A stretch of DNA of 64,000 bases from CAVZRC01 sp963777695. Its GTDB lineage: Bacteria; Planctomycetota; Planctomycetia; Isosphaerales; Isosphaeraceae. Below are positions 8,543-16,877 of the stretch, piece by piece. Position 1 is the first letter of the stretch. Each line of letters begins with the position of its first letter. The stretch covers positions 2,666,001 through 2,730,000 of the forward strand of contig CAVZRC010000004.1 in NCBI GenBank assembly GCA_963777695.1, given 5' to 3'. A program made the position numbers and the translations under genes. Below the pieces are notes generated by a model, which did not search any database, was not told the DNA's origin, and saw only the letters and a list, made by a program, of their open reading frames with translations.

Positions 8543-9604
8543 ATGCTGAGTGTTACGATTGTGGTCATTGCCGGTTGTCGAGAGCGTCAAGAGGTTACAG
8601 CAAATCATTCAATTCGCAAGTCCGCGGTCTCGCATACAATCCTCGGGAGCTCCGACGATCGCTCGTTCAGCTTTGGTCCGATACTGGGAAAGCCCGGACT
8701 CAAAGTATCCCATCAGTTCCGCGTCAAGAACGGTCGGAACAAGTCGATTCGGGTTCTCCGCTCGATCAATGGCAAGCCATGCTGTGGCGATGTCGAGAGC
8801 CTGAAGCCGATGACGCTTGATCCTGGAGAGGAGCTGAATCTAAGGGTGACCCTGCGAATCGACGGATCGCCTGGCCCGCTTCACCACCTCGCCTTGCTGG
8901 AGACCGACCTTCCAGAGACAAATCCGGTCGAGTTCCACACCTTTGCCACGGTCTACCCGCGCTTTCGAATTGTAGAGACTGAAGCAGAGCTTCACGGGCC
9001 GTCGTCGGGCACGATCAGCCGACGCCTGTTCACTGTCTCCTCCTTCGGCACTAACGAGGAATCTCCCCTTGATCTCGACGACTCGTTGGTGAAAACCACG
9101 CTCCCAAAGGCGTGGCACGGCCCTAAAGTCGAGCGGATCATCGATGAGAGGATCATCGAGATCTCTCGGACGCTTTCGGTAATTCTCGATGCTGCGGGCG
9201 AGCCAGGTCATCGGTCCGAGCTTATTACTTTGCAGCGAGGGGACGAAATTCTCTTGCAGTATCCATTTCAATGGGAGATGGCGGCGGCCTTAAAGGCGAT
9301 GCCAAGCACGATCATTTTCGGGTCTGACGTCTCCGAGACTGAAAAGACGATCGTGCTGAGAAGCTCGGACGGCAAGAACTTTCGGCTCACTAAAATCGAA
9401 TCGACTTTGGCGGGGGTGGAGATCACCGCGGAGGATTCCGGATCGTCCACCACAAAACGGCTCCGTCTCTCGATCGAGCGTCGTGAAGTCCAAGAGACGG
9501 CTTTCGGACACATCAGGATCTATACGGACCACCCCTTGCAGCCGTTGGTCAAAATCTCGATGGCGATCTCTGGGAAAGTTCCGCTGCCCGGGACAAGAAA
9601 CTGA
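8543..9604 (+). CDS. DUF1573-type lipoprotein
   Basis: 353 residues from ATG 8543. The N-terminus MLSVTIVVIAGC is a short hydrophobic segment ending in a lipobox-like cysteine. An in-frame ATG at 8369 exists, but a G-run only one base before it and a C14 tract in the added codons argue against it; an unrecognised non-ATG start between the two is possible because the short form lacks positive charges. Residues about 45-130 fit DUF1573 (FGPILGKPGLKVSHQFRVKN, then INGKPCCGDVESL), an Ig-like/ASH-type domain with the paired cysteines common in planctomycete DUF1573 proteins. The rest resembles two more beta-sandwich segments. First gene of the island; probably envelope-located. Function unknown. 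Confidence 0.65.
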   Translation: MLSVTIVVIAGCRERQEVTANHSIRKSAVSHTILGSSDDRSFSFGPILGKPGLKVSHQFRVKNGRNKSIRVLRSINGKPCCGDVESLKPMTLDPGEELNLRVTLRIDGSPGPLHHLALLETDLPETNPVEFHTFATVYPRFRIVETEAELHGPSSGTISRRLFTVSSFGTNEESPLDLDDSLVKTTLPKAWHGPKVERIIDERIIEISRTLSVILDAAGEPGHRSELITLQRGDEILLQYPFQWEMAAALKAMPSTIIFGSDVSETEKTIVLRSSDGKNFRLTKIESTLAGVEITAEDSGSSTTKRLRLSIERREVQETAFGHIRIYTDHPLQPLVKISMAISGKVPLPGTRN

Positions 9605-9943
9605 GCTTCCGCACTGCTCGGCGCTATTTGTTGGGCGCCTCTCCAAAGCCTGTGGGTAAGAAGACGGTCGTCTCAGGTCTGGAGTCACATGATTCTCAGG
9701 GCGAAATGCGGGTTCGACTCAGTCGAAGACTCCTCATGTTTCCGATCCAGATATTACAACAATAAATCTATAATGTTTTCATGGCATGGTCAAGAATACA
9801 AAAACAAGATCTGCTCCATGGATTCGCCGCCCATGGCCCGTGAACCATGCCGACGGCTAGCGAGACAACACAGCTACGTGGCCTCGTATTCGGCATCTGC
9901 CCGGTCTCGAAAGGCACCCACGCGCTTCGGAGAGGAGTTATCT

Positions 9944-10963
9944 ATGCTTAGCAAGCAAACTCGTGGATTCACGTTGCTGGAGATGATCGTCACGCTCGCG
10001 ATCATCGGTCTGCTGGCGATGCTACTTCTACCGGCTGTGCAATCAGTGCGAGAGTCGGCACGGCGAGCCCAGTGCGCCAACAACCTGAAACAGATAGGGT
10101 TGGCCCTGAACGCATACCACGCCTCATACGGCAGGTTCCCGTTCGATATTGCCTATTTGCTCGGTAACCCTGGATCGGCCGGGCCTGGACCGAAATTAGC
10201 ACAAGATCAATATTGTTCGTCACTTGTGCGACTCCTTCCCTACCTGGATCAAGCGGTGCTTTACTCTTCGGTGAATTTCAGCTTTGAGACACACTCGATA
10301 CCCAACCATATACCACACCCGGCGAATACCACTTCGGCGAATACAGTATTGTCAACCTTCCTTTGTCCGTCCGACGGCCTGTCAACGCAAAGCGGAGGGA
10401 CGAATTATCGGGGCAACTTCGGCGTCGGGCCTCAACCGATGGCATCGGCGGAGGGTCTGGATAGTGGCAATGGCTTCCTGACCTTCCCCAGCTGCTTGTC
10501 TGCGAGCAGTTTCGTGGATGGGCTGTCCACGACCGCGGCTTACAGCGAGCGACTCAAGGGAAGCGGACGCTTCAGCCCCAAGAACGCCGAGCGGGATGTC
10601 GGAAACCTGAATCGCGTCCCTTATGGTGGGCTCAGGGATGCCGATTATGCTTTGATGGCCTGTCTTGTAGCTAGTCGGACGGATTTCCCCCTTTACGTGG
10701 ACGCGGGCTACAGCTGGTTCCTTAGCGGTCGTACGTATACGTCCTACTGCCATGCGCAGGAGCCGAATGGCAATGTACCGGATGCCGTCGTTAACGGGAT
10801 GTGGGGCTTCGGGATCTGGGGAGTGACCACAGCTCGTAGTCATCATCGCGGTGGAGTCAATACCCTATTCGCGGACGGGTCAACGCGATTCATCCTAGAG
10901 ACGATCCAACGACCCGTTTGGCGCAGTCTGGGAACTCGCGACGGAGGAGAGGTCGTGGATTGA
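9944..10963 (+). CDS. DUF1559 type II secretion pseudopilin-like protein
   Basis: 339 residues starting at ATG 9944, with an AGGAG site 7 bases upstream. The N-terminus is a class III (prepilin-type) signal, KQTRGFTLLEMIVTLAIIGLL, with cleavage expected after the glycine and the conserved Glu at +5. The DUF1559 head follows: ARRAQCANNLKQIGLALNAYH, then many small motifs and the C-terminal HHRGGVNTLFADGSTRFI and TRDGGEV. DUF1559 proteins are hugely expanded in planctomycetes and probably form pseudopili or surface fibres; individual roles are unknown. The 339 bp before it (9605-9943) stays open in frame but has no family similarity and no separate gene is seen there. Confidence 0.92.
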   Translation: MLSKQTRGFTLLEMIVTLAIIGLLAMLLLPAVQSVRESARRAQCANNLKQIGLALNAYHASYGRFPFDIAYLLGNPGSAGPGPKLAQDQYCSSLVRLLPYLDQAVLYSSVNFSFETHSIPNHIPHPANTTSANTVLSTFLCPSDGLSTQSGGTNYRGNFGVGPQPMASAEGLDSGNGFLTFPSCLSASSFVDGLSTTAAYSERLKGSGRFSPKNAERDVGNLNRVPYGGLRDADYALMACLVASRTDFPLYVDAGYSWFLSGRTYTSYCHAQEPNGNVPDAVVNGMWGFGIWGVTTARSHHRGGVNTLFADGSTRFILETIQRPVWRSLGTRDGGEVVD

Positions 10964-11056
10964 GAAAGGACTCTTCTGTGCGTGCTCACAGCATCTTTGG
11001 TGTGCTCTGTTGATGGTTGATCCTCTTCCAAGTCTCAATTGCAAGGAGTTTATCCA

Positions 11057-11506
11057 ATGAACAGATCGACGATCGTCGTGGCGTTTTGCGTGGCCATCGC
11101 CTGCTCGGTACTCGCCTCGAGCGGGAGATCGCGGGGACAAGACTTGAGCATGGCCGAGATGGCCGCCACGCGGGGAAGGAACCCCAACTCGATGAAGTGT
11201 TCGGCGACATGCAACAACCTCAACGGCTACAACACCCCATGTAACGGCAAGGCGTCGGGTGACAACTGTGTCATGTGTAATGCAGATCCCGATCTGTATT
11301 ATTATATGAGTCAGGTTACGACCCCAGTCCCCAGTGGATGCACGACTGCGACAAAGGGGTACCAGAACGATCAAAACAACAATCAGCAGGGCTGTGGATT
11401 CAAATCAAATGGCACATGCAACCTAGTGGGCGGGGGCTTGGCCTGTCAAAACCTCAACCCGACGACGGGGGCCTGTAGCACTGCCGTCGAGATTGATCCT
11501 CAGTAA
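11057..11506 (+). CDS. Small secreted cysteine-rich protein with double-glycine-like motif
   Basis: 149 residues; ATG 11057 has an AAGGAG site 8 bases upstream. Residues 1-28 form a Sec signal peptide (MNRSTIVVAFCVAIACSVLASS). Directly after it residues 30-40 read LSMAEMAATRG, close to the LSxxELxxIxGG leader motif cut by C39 peptidases, although the last position is Arg instead of Gly/Ala/Ser. The remaining part contains ten cysteines (for example KCSATC, NCVMC, GTCNL, LACQN, GACST), enough for five disulfides, and an Asn/Gln-rich spacer (NDQNNNQQ). No family recognised. It sits 93 bp after the pseudopilin gene and 1.7 kb before a C39-type peptidase gene. A processed secreted peptide is an attractive inference, not shown. 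Confidence 0.7.
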   Translation: MNRSTIVVAFCVAIACSVLASSGRSRGQDLSMAEMAATRGRNPNSMKCSATCNNLNGYNTPCNGKASGDNCVMCNADPDLYYYMSQVTTPVPSGCTTATKGYQNDQNNNQQGCGFKSNGTCNLVGGGLACQNLNPTTGACSTAVEIDPQ

Positions 11507-11856
11507 CGGCACAACCGATTTCCCTCGGATCGGAGATCCGCGCAATCTCGAGGATCGGCTTTGTTCGGATCATTTTGTCGCGACTACATTTCGCCCGAGA
11601 CAGGGACATCTGCGAGGAACGACGCATTCTGCGGTTAGTATCCTTGTCTCAGCCGATGTCGATCTGGGGACCTCGCTCGAGTCGATCGGGGGGCTTGCGA
11701 CCAGCGGGCCCCTCATCTGGTGACTGGGGCGATTCCTCGATGACGAGAGGACAAGTGCGTCGCAGGGCCGGCCACGTCTCGCAATTTGTGTACTCAGGTG
11801 CTACCGATCGGGTTAAGCATAATCCGAGGTCTCCGTTCTCTTGCGGATCGCTCAAA

Positions 11857-12972
11857 ATGAATACATTCCTGTTTGCAATTGTTCTTGTGTGTTTGTGCTT
11901 TCCACAGGCTGGCACTACCTCGACCGATGCTCTTGAGCAACTCGTCCTGGATGCTCAGGAGCAATTGAACGGTCTGAGCTTCGGTTATGAGGGACGCAGC
12001 TATCTGCCCGAGGCCGGACGGGAACCGAATCTGGAATCACCGTTCGCGATCTATACGGGGATTATGTCAATCCGTTCAGACAAGAGGGCACTTGCTGTTG
12101 AAATGTTCCATTTCTATTCTGATGCGAAATCTTCCAAGAATAACTTCCACAAAGTAATAGCGACACTCGATGGCAAAGTAGAGAGTCTCGCGGAGGTCCC
12201 GGATGGGCGAAAGGGGGGCACGATCGACCCGATCTCGGTACATGCATTCCAAGTGACGGGATCCTTCGAGCGAATCATGCCTATCAACACACTCAGATGC
12301 TATTTCAACAATAAAGATTATTATGTACTGTATGACGGCAATGAAGTTGTTGATGGGCGTCAGTGTTGCAAGATTAGTGCACACTTGAGAGATGATTTGG
12401 CATCAAGATTCAAGGCGCACAATACTCTAATGGCTTCATTCTGGATCGACCTGGAACGCGATGCTCAGGTTATCAAGCGTGAAGATTACCTGAACAGAAC
12501 TGCGATGCTTTCTCGCGTCGGTCAGGTTATGCTGAAACGCTTTCAGATCGGGAAAATGCGGCTCTGGATTCCTGTCGATGCTATATACGAGCGATTCGAT
12601 GAAAATAATATTCTTCAAGCAAGAGAATACTATCACGTTAATCAAGATTCGTTGAAAATTGATGAATTAAATGATAGTCATTTCAGACCTAAATTCAAGG
12701 CGGGTGTGATTATAGACGATCGACTCCGTGCCGCACGCTATGAGTTCGGGCAGGATCTGAGGCCTCCACCGCCGTCACGGCGTGAGGCCGAGGAGCGTCT
12801 GCGTGAACAGCTAGGCAAAGCCGACTCCCAGGTGGATCAATTGGACGCTTCGCGCGTGGCGAACGAGGAACACGATTGGCTAAACTACTTCGCCGTATCC
12901 GCGGTCCTCGCCTCGGCTTTGATTGGCTCGGCAATTCTTTGGCGTCGTCGCTGGCATGTCCGCGCGTTATAG
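11857..12972 (+). CDS. Exported membrane-anchored protein, unknown (LolA-like character)
   Basis: 371 residues. Signal peptide MNTFLFAIVLVCLCFPQAGTTS, a long beta-rich middle (IMSIRSDKRALAVEMFHFY, CYFNNKDYYVLYDG, FWIDLERDAQVIKREDY, KMRLWIPVDAIYERFDENN) reminiscent of LolA/LppX-like folds frequent in planctomycete hypothetical proteins, an acidic/basic helix (RREAEERLREQLGKADSQ) and a C-terminal membrane segment (WLNYFAVSAVLASALIGSAILWRRR). The fold assignment is by pattern only. Ribosome-binding site is weak; the start is taken where the signal peptide begins. Low G+C and A-rich codons mark it as foreign to this chromosome. The 350 bp before it (11507-11856) shows no gene. Confidence 0.6.
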   Translation: MNTFLFAIVLVCLCFPQAGTTSTDALEQLVLDAQEQLNGLSFGYEGRSYLPEAGREPNLESPFAIYTGIMSIRSDKRALAVEMFHFYSDAKSSKNNFHKVIATLDGKVESLAEVPDGRKGGTIDPISVHAFQVTGSFERIMPINTLRCYFNNKDYYVLYDGNEVVDGRQCCKISAHLRDDLASRFKAHNTLMASFWIDLERDAQVIKREDYLNRTAMLSRVGQVMLKRFQIGKMRLWIPVDAIYERFDENNILQAREYYHVNQDSLKIDELNDSHFRPKFKAGVIIDDRLRAARYEFGQDLRPPPPSRREAEERLREQLGKADSQVDQLDASRVANEEHDWLNYFAVSAVLASALIGSAILWRRRWHVRAL

Positions 12973-13170
12973 TCGATACCGGTATTTGGTCCGCTCGTCC
13001 CAAACCGCGGTGTCTTTTCCACCATGACTTGCCTTGGGAATCTCCGGATGTGGATCTAGGGCGCCGATCCGATCAACGATTCCTGGCAGATGAGACCTCA
13101 TACTGTGTACCCGAATTTGTCGAGTCGTTTCGTTCAAGGACACTGAAACACCTTCTGGATAGGGGATGAC

Positions 13171-13761
13171 GTGACACGCCTGCTGCTCTGCCTGTCAATG
13201 GCCACACTGTCCATGCAGCTCCAATCGCGCGGCGATGCACGTGAGGAGGCGGCATACAAACCGCCGGACTGCGGCACTAACGCACTATTCTTGCTCATGA
13301 GTTTGAGCGGTTGCGATGTCAGCCTGGCAAATCTTCAGACGGCTCTCCCCCAACCTGACGACCTCGGATATTCGATGTCTGATTTGACAAACGCCGCACA
13401 TCAATGTGGCTTGGAATTGGTTGGGGGGTCTATTGATAAATCTTGCCTGCCCTTGCAGTCTCCGGTAATAGCGCATTTCGACAGACATAGACCGGCCAGC
13501 GGACATTTCGTGCTGCTTCGTCCGGTTGGAAAAGAGAACAAATTGGTTCAAATCATTGATCCACCCTATGCACCACGGATCTTTGAGTACCACTTCCTGC
13601 TCGGTAACAAAGGCCAATCTCTGAAGATTCTGAGGCCGCAAACGGCCATTGAACGACACCGTTGGCTCGCTTGGGGTTTGCTGCTCGTACTCGGGACTAG
13701 CTGCGTAGCGTTCAGAGCATTCGTCAACCATAGATCAAAAAAGGATGTTTCTCATCAATGA
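13171..13761 (+). CDS. C39-type cysteine peptidase-like membrane protein
   Basis: 196 residues with a GTG start at 13171 preceded by AGGGGAT. The N-terminal hydrophobic segment (LLLCLSMATLSMQL) is a likely signal or anchor. The C39-like core follows: PPDCGTNALFLLM with the candidate nucleophile Cys34, then GHFVLLRPVG (His112) and VQIIDPP (Asp130), the order and spacing of the C39 triad. The usual oxyanion-hole glutamine before the cysteine is not visible, so activity is uncertain. A transmembrane helix (WLAWGLLLVLGTSCVAF) is near the C-terminus. No ABC transporter is fused, unlike bacteriocin exporters, so any cutting would occur outside the cytoplasm. Its TGA overlaps the ATG of the displaced methyltransferase fragment (ATGA, 13758-13761). 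Confidence 0.7.
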   Translation: MTRLLLCLSMATLSMQLQSRGDAREEAAYKPPDCGTNALFLLMSLSGCDVSLANLQTALPQPDDLGYSMSDLTNAAHQCGLELVGGSIDKSCLPLQSPVIAHFDRHRPASGHFVLLRPVGKENKLVQIIDPPYAPRIFEYHFLLGNKGQSLKILRPQTAIERHRWLAWGLLLVLGTSCVAFRAFVNHRSKKDVSHQ

Positions 13762-14048
13762 TTTGGCACGGCTGCCAGATGCCCGAGCAGCTCCTGGTCC
13801 GGATCATCCGCGCCTGCTCCGACGCGGGCGAGCTCGTGCTCGACCCGTTCGGAGGCAGCGGCACGACGCTGGCCGTGGCCAAGAAGCTCGACCGGCGGTT
13901 CCTCGGCTTCGAGCTCTCGCCCGACTACGCGGCGGCGATCCGGAAGCGCCTCGACGCCATCCGCCCCGGCCAGCCGCTCGACGGCAGCCCCGAGCCCACC
14001 GCCGGCGGCAAGCGAAACGGGGCGAAGGCGAAGAGCCGATCGACATGA
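13758..14048 (+). pseudogene. Displaced C-terminal fragment of the DNA methyltransferase
   Basis: 96 codons whose residues 3-85 match the C-terminus of the methyltransferase at 7258-8163 with only a few substitutions. It retains motif I (DPFGGSGTT) but lacks motif IV and the target-recognition region, so it cannot methylate alone. Its tail (KRNGAKAKSRST) differs from the intact gene. An ATG overlapping the C39 stop could allow coupled translation, but this is probably fortuitous. It marks the right end of the island. Confidence 0.85.
13764..14012 (+). repeat. Right direct copy of the methyltransferase 3' segment
   Basis: Gap-free 249-bp match to 7885-8133 (about 11 substitutions). The left boundary coincides, within 2 bp, with the end of the C39 gene. 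Confidence 0.92.
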
Positions 14049-14054
14049 AGGCGA

Positions 14055-14810
14055 TCAGGTCGGTGGGGTGATAAGCGCGTCGATCTGAGGTCGTGTCACT
14101 TCGAAGTGGCTTCCGTCCCCGAGGCGATACACGTCCGTGAATTCCCGTCCGATGGCCTTGGAACACCAGGAGAACAAGGTGCGGAGCGACCGGCAGGTGG
14201 CGGGATTCGAGAGCACTCGGATCACGTCGAGCCGTTCGAGGATCAATCGTCCGTGCTCGACCTCATCAAATCCTGGGCTGAGTTTCTTCAGCTCGTTCTT
14301 GGGATGACGGATCGTTTCGACATCACCGTCGTAGTCGTCCAGCTCTATTGCCAGCACCTCATTGATTGCGTCCGCGTAGGCAAAGTAGTAGGCTTCCAGC
14401 ATATTGACCAGGAAATGGACTGAGGCCCTTGTACTCATCCCGACGGGTTGCAACATCGTATCGAGTGCATCTCGGTATCGTCGGAAGACATCTTGGGCCT
14501 GGTCCCTGAAATCGTGCTCGAGGTCATCGATCAGAATGACGTAATCAAAATTTCCTCTCAAGAGGTTCCGTGCCATTAAGCCGATGTTCTCATCTCGAGA
14601 CGTCAGTTGTTTGCCGGTCCTGACCATTTTCTCGATCCTCTTGACCGACGTGATAGGCCGCTGTTGCTCGATCTTACTTGCGACTTGGAAAGTACAATGT
14701 CCTTCAGCCACGAGCGATCGGAAGAGCAGCGGCAGGAATTGTGCCTCTCCTTTCCCGGTCACCAGGAGTGCGATCCGGAAAAATGGCCATGTCGAACTAC
14801 TCATCGTCAT
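14055..14810 (-). CDS. TOPRIM-like DUF4276/DUF4435-type protein, partner of AAA ATPase
   Basis: 251 residues. The N-terminus RIALLVTGKGEAQFLPLLFRSLV fits the first strand, Glu and helix of a TOPRIM fold (Glu22), and DYVILIDDLEHD (residues 89-100) fits its acidic strand. The remainder is helical (VHFLVNMLEAYYFAYADAINEVL, as in DUF4276 proteins). The start overlaps the stop of the upstream AAA gene by 4 bp (ATGA), so the two are translationally coupled. ATPase plus TOPRIM partner is the plan of OLD-family, PARIS and related anti-phage modules. The precise family is inferred from pattern; a search would decide between DUF4276 and DUF4435. Confidence 0.6.
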   Translation of the reverse strand: MTMSSSTWPFFRIALLVTGKGEAQFLPLLFRSLVAEGHCTFQVASKIEQQRPITSVKRIEKMVRTGKQLTSRDENIGLMARNLLRGNFDYVILIDDLEHDFRDQAQDVFRRYRDALDTMLQPVGMSTRASVHFLVNMLEAYYFAYADAINEVLAIELDDYDGDVETIRHPKNELKKLSPGFDEVEHGRLILERLDVIRVLSNPATCRSLRTLFSWCSKAIGREFTDVYRLGDGSHFEVTRPQIDALITPPT

Positions 14811-16006
14811 TCTCTAGGGATTGATTCCGCAAAGAGTCTGCTTTGTCCGGCCACGGATTCGCTCATATAGAGGGAGCCAGATGCGTATTGCTCCAGGAGA
14901 TCCTGAATCCCCTCGACATCACTGAGGCGGGTGATCTGGGTTCGTCGTTCCTTCGCTTCGATCACGAATGACTGATCGGATTCAAACTGGCTCATCAGTA
15001 CTGGGGAATGGGTCGCCAGGATCACTTGCCTTCCCCACTTTTCCGTCGCATGGTTGATCGCCTTGGCGAGCACGGCGATTGCCCAGGGGTGAAGTGACAT
15101 CTCCGGCTCGTCGAGGAGCAACAACGAATTGCGGCCCCGTTCTTCGGAGAATAACGCGGTTAGCAGAGTAAGAAGCTGGATATGTCCGTCGGAGACGCCC
15201 GAAGCCAGTATCGGTTTCTCTCGATGCCTTTCCAAGAAGCTGGCGTAGAGGGAGCCGGGTCCTGTCGGCTCGATCACGAGGCCGACGAAGGTCGGGAATG
15301 CTTCGGCCATGTACTCCGTGATTGTGGCGTATCGGGTGTCAAGCAGTCGACGACCTTCCAGGTTCCTCAAGACGGACCAAAGGTTCTCACCGCGGCCACT
15401 GACCCAGGTTTCATAGCCGGTCTCCGACCCCTTCTTTTTCAAGCCGTGGATATTGAGCGATCGCGAATGGTAGAAGTGGACCGAGCGCAGGATCCGATCG
15501 AGCTCGGACGCTTCGTCGCAGGTCGGCTCCTCGTCGAGGTAACGGCCCAATGCGAGCTTTTCAGGTTCGCGTAGATCAAACGACGCGACCTTGTCCCCAC
15601 TCGGGTCGGAGAGGAAAAACTCCACCTTCGAGGTGCCGGCGCGGCGCTCGAACAGGTCTTTGCGACGGTCGAGAGAATAGAAGCGTTCGCCCGGCGAGGG
15701 ATCCAGCCGTCCCCCAGCCAGGCTGAGCGTCAGCTCATACGCGGCTCGATCGGTCGCGGGCTTCAGCCGGATCGTATCGCCCTCATCCGCCCCGTCGAAC
15801 AGGAGGCCGATGCCATGATCGCGGACGCGCGAGGCCAGCTCCATGCTCCGGGTCGCACAATCTCGGACGAACCAGATCGCGTCCAGGAGGCTCGATTTCC
15901 CCGCACCATTCGGCCCGAACAAGACATTGACGGGCTCGAGTTCCAATGACACGTCGGCGAGCGAGCGATAGTTCTGAATGCGGATGGATTTCAGGCGGGC
16001 CGACAT
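14807..16006 (-). CDS. AAA ATPase of the OLD/RecF-like (AAA_21) type
   Basis: 399 residues. N-terminal MSARLKSIRIQNYRSLADVS is the typical ABC/SMC-like beginning; Walker A GPNGAGKSS (31-39), signature region ASGVSDGHIQLLTLL, Walker B SLLLLDEPEMSLHP (about residue 295) and the switch histidine in ILATHSPVLMSQ are all present. There is no coiled-coil, DNA-binding or TOPRIM domain in this chain; the TOPRIM-like activity is on the next gene, overlapping by 4 bp. DNA-end or phage-component sensing followed by nuclease activation is the usual logic for such pairs (inference). An inverted repeat CCGCCTGA/TCAGGCGG lies about 60 bp upstream of the start. Confidence 0.88.
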   Translation of the reverse strand: MSARLKSIRIQNYRSLADVSLELEPVNVLFGPNGAGKSSLLDAIWFVRDCATRSMELASRVRDHGIGLLFDGADEGDTIRLKPATDRAAYELTLSLAGGRLDPSPGERFYSLDRRKDLFERRAGTSKVEFFLSDPSGDKVASFDLREPEKLALGRYLDEEPTCDEASELDRILRSVHFYHSRSLNIHGLKKKGSETGYETWVSGRGENLWSVLRNLEGRRLLDTRYATITEYMAEAFPTFVGLVIEPTGPGSLYASFLERHREKPILASGVSDGHIQLLTLLTALFSEERGRNSLLLLDEPEMSLHPWAIAVLAKAINHATEKWGRQVILATHSPVLMSQFESDQSFVIEAKERRTQITRLSDVEGIQDLLEQYASGSLYMSESVAGQSRLFAESIPRE

Positions 16007-16064
16007 AATCCGAACGCTCCTCGCGAATGATGAGCTTGCACCCTCTCATCATCTTGATGATACC

Positions 16065-16095
16065 CCGCCTGACCAGCATCTGGAAGCTCAGGCGG
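16065..16095 (-). promoter_or_regulatory. Hairpin in the divergent promoter region of the AAA gene
   Basis: CCGCCTGA (16065-16072) and TCAGGCGG (16088-16095) form perfect arms, with CCAG/CTGG nested inside. ATCATCTTGATGAT nearby is also palindromic. These sit in the 317-bp gap (16007-16323) between divergently oriented genes, where no ORF of substance is seen. Operator role is possible only. Confidence 0.3.
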
Positions 16096-16323
16096 CCCGG
16101 GCTGCCGGAGTTGGGGCTGCCGTTCGGCGGCTCCGGCCACCTGTCTTATGTCACCCGAGGCCGATCGACATCCCGATCTTGTCTCGGGCCGCCCTTCCCG
16201 AGAGGGATCGCACTTCGGGACCCGTTCTGGCAGAATAGAACCAGTCAGATCGGCACGAGATGCCTTGGTCATGGAGGGGCTGCCCTATCCGGAGGCTCAG
16301 CAGGGATCGGAAGGAGAACGCCA

Positions 16324-16851
16324 ATGCCATGGGTCAAGAAAACGACGGAGAAAGCGGGCCGACCTACCAAAGAGGCCGGCGTGCGCCTCTACAAGTTCGA
16401 AGTCTTCCTGATCGGCGGACGGATCACCGAGAAATTCGCCAAGAAGAATCCGGTGGTGTCCCGCATTATCCGGGTCCGGGGCGACCAGACCTTGCAAGAC
16501 CTGCACGATGCCATCTTCGGTGCCTTCAATCGGGAAGAAGAACACATGTACGAGTTCCAGTTCGGCAAGGGGCCGATGGATCCGAAAGGGCCCACGTATG
16601 TGCTTCCGCACGCCTTTGAAATTCAGAGTGCCGAGCCCAACCCACCGGCAGGTCGTGTGGATACGACCACGATCGCATCCCTCGGCCTCAAAGTCGGCGA
16701 TCGATTCGGCTACTGGTTCGACTTCGGCGATGACTGGTGGCATCAGATCAATATCGAGGCCGTCTAGGACACCGTTCCCCGCGGCAAGTTCCCGAAGGTG
16801 ACGAAGCGGGTCGGCAAGAGCCCGCCACAGTATCCCGACGAAGACGAGTAG
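16324..16851 (+). pseudogene. Plasmid pRiA4b ORF-3-like protein with in-frame amber codon
   Basis: ATG 16324 follows a strong GGAAGGAGA site. 147 codons encode a PRiA4_ORF3 domain: LYKFEVFLIGGRITEKF, IIRVRGDQTLQDLHDAIFGAF, HMYEFQF, LKVGDRFGYWFDFGDDWWHQI. At 16765-16767 a TAG interrupts, yet the same frame continues for 27 more codons that look like the family C-terminus (PRGKFPKVTKRVGKSPPQYP, then acidic residues) before TAG at 16849. One C-to-T change of CAG would explain it. The truncated 147-residue protein still has the aromatic/acidic FDFGDDWW core, so it may work. Function of the family is unknown. It heads a co-directional run of four genes to 18414. Confidence 0.8.
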
Positions 16852-16877
16852 GCCCTTTCCTTGAGCAAAGGGGCAGC

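Larger units (their letters stand above)
8134..13763 (+). mobile_element. Putative genomic island inserted in the methyltransferase gene
   Basis: About 5.6 kb of visibly lower G+C (long A/T-rich stretches, e.g. 12100-12700) in a chromosome of about two-thirds G+C. It is bounded exactly by two 249-bp direct copies of the methyltransferase 3' end. It carries five genes for exported proteins, all on the plus strand. No integrase, transposase or tRNA is present. The arrangement resembles elements that bring a replacement 3' gene end, leaving an intact host gene on one side and a displaced fragment on the other. Boundaries are seen; mobility is inferred. Duplication of the methyltransferase followed by replacement of one copy's 5' part is the alternative. 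Confidence 0.5.

Noticed and set aside
8134..13763. Search for an integrase or transposase in the island
   Set aside because: All five genes are exported proteins; no recombinase motif seen in any frame.
13758..14048. Methyltransferase fragment as a functional small gene
   Set aside because: Lacks the catalytic motif IV and target-recognition region; best explained as a displaced gene end.
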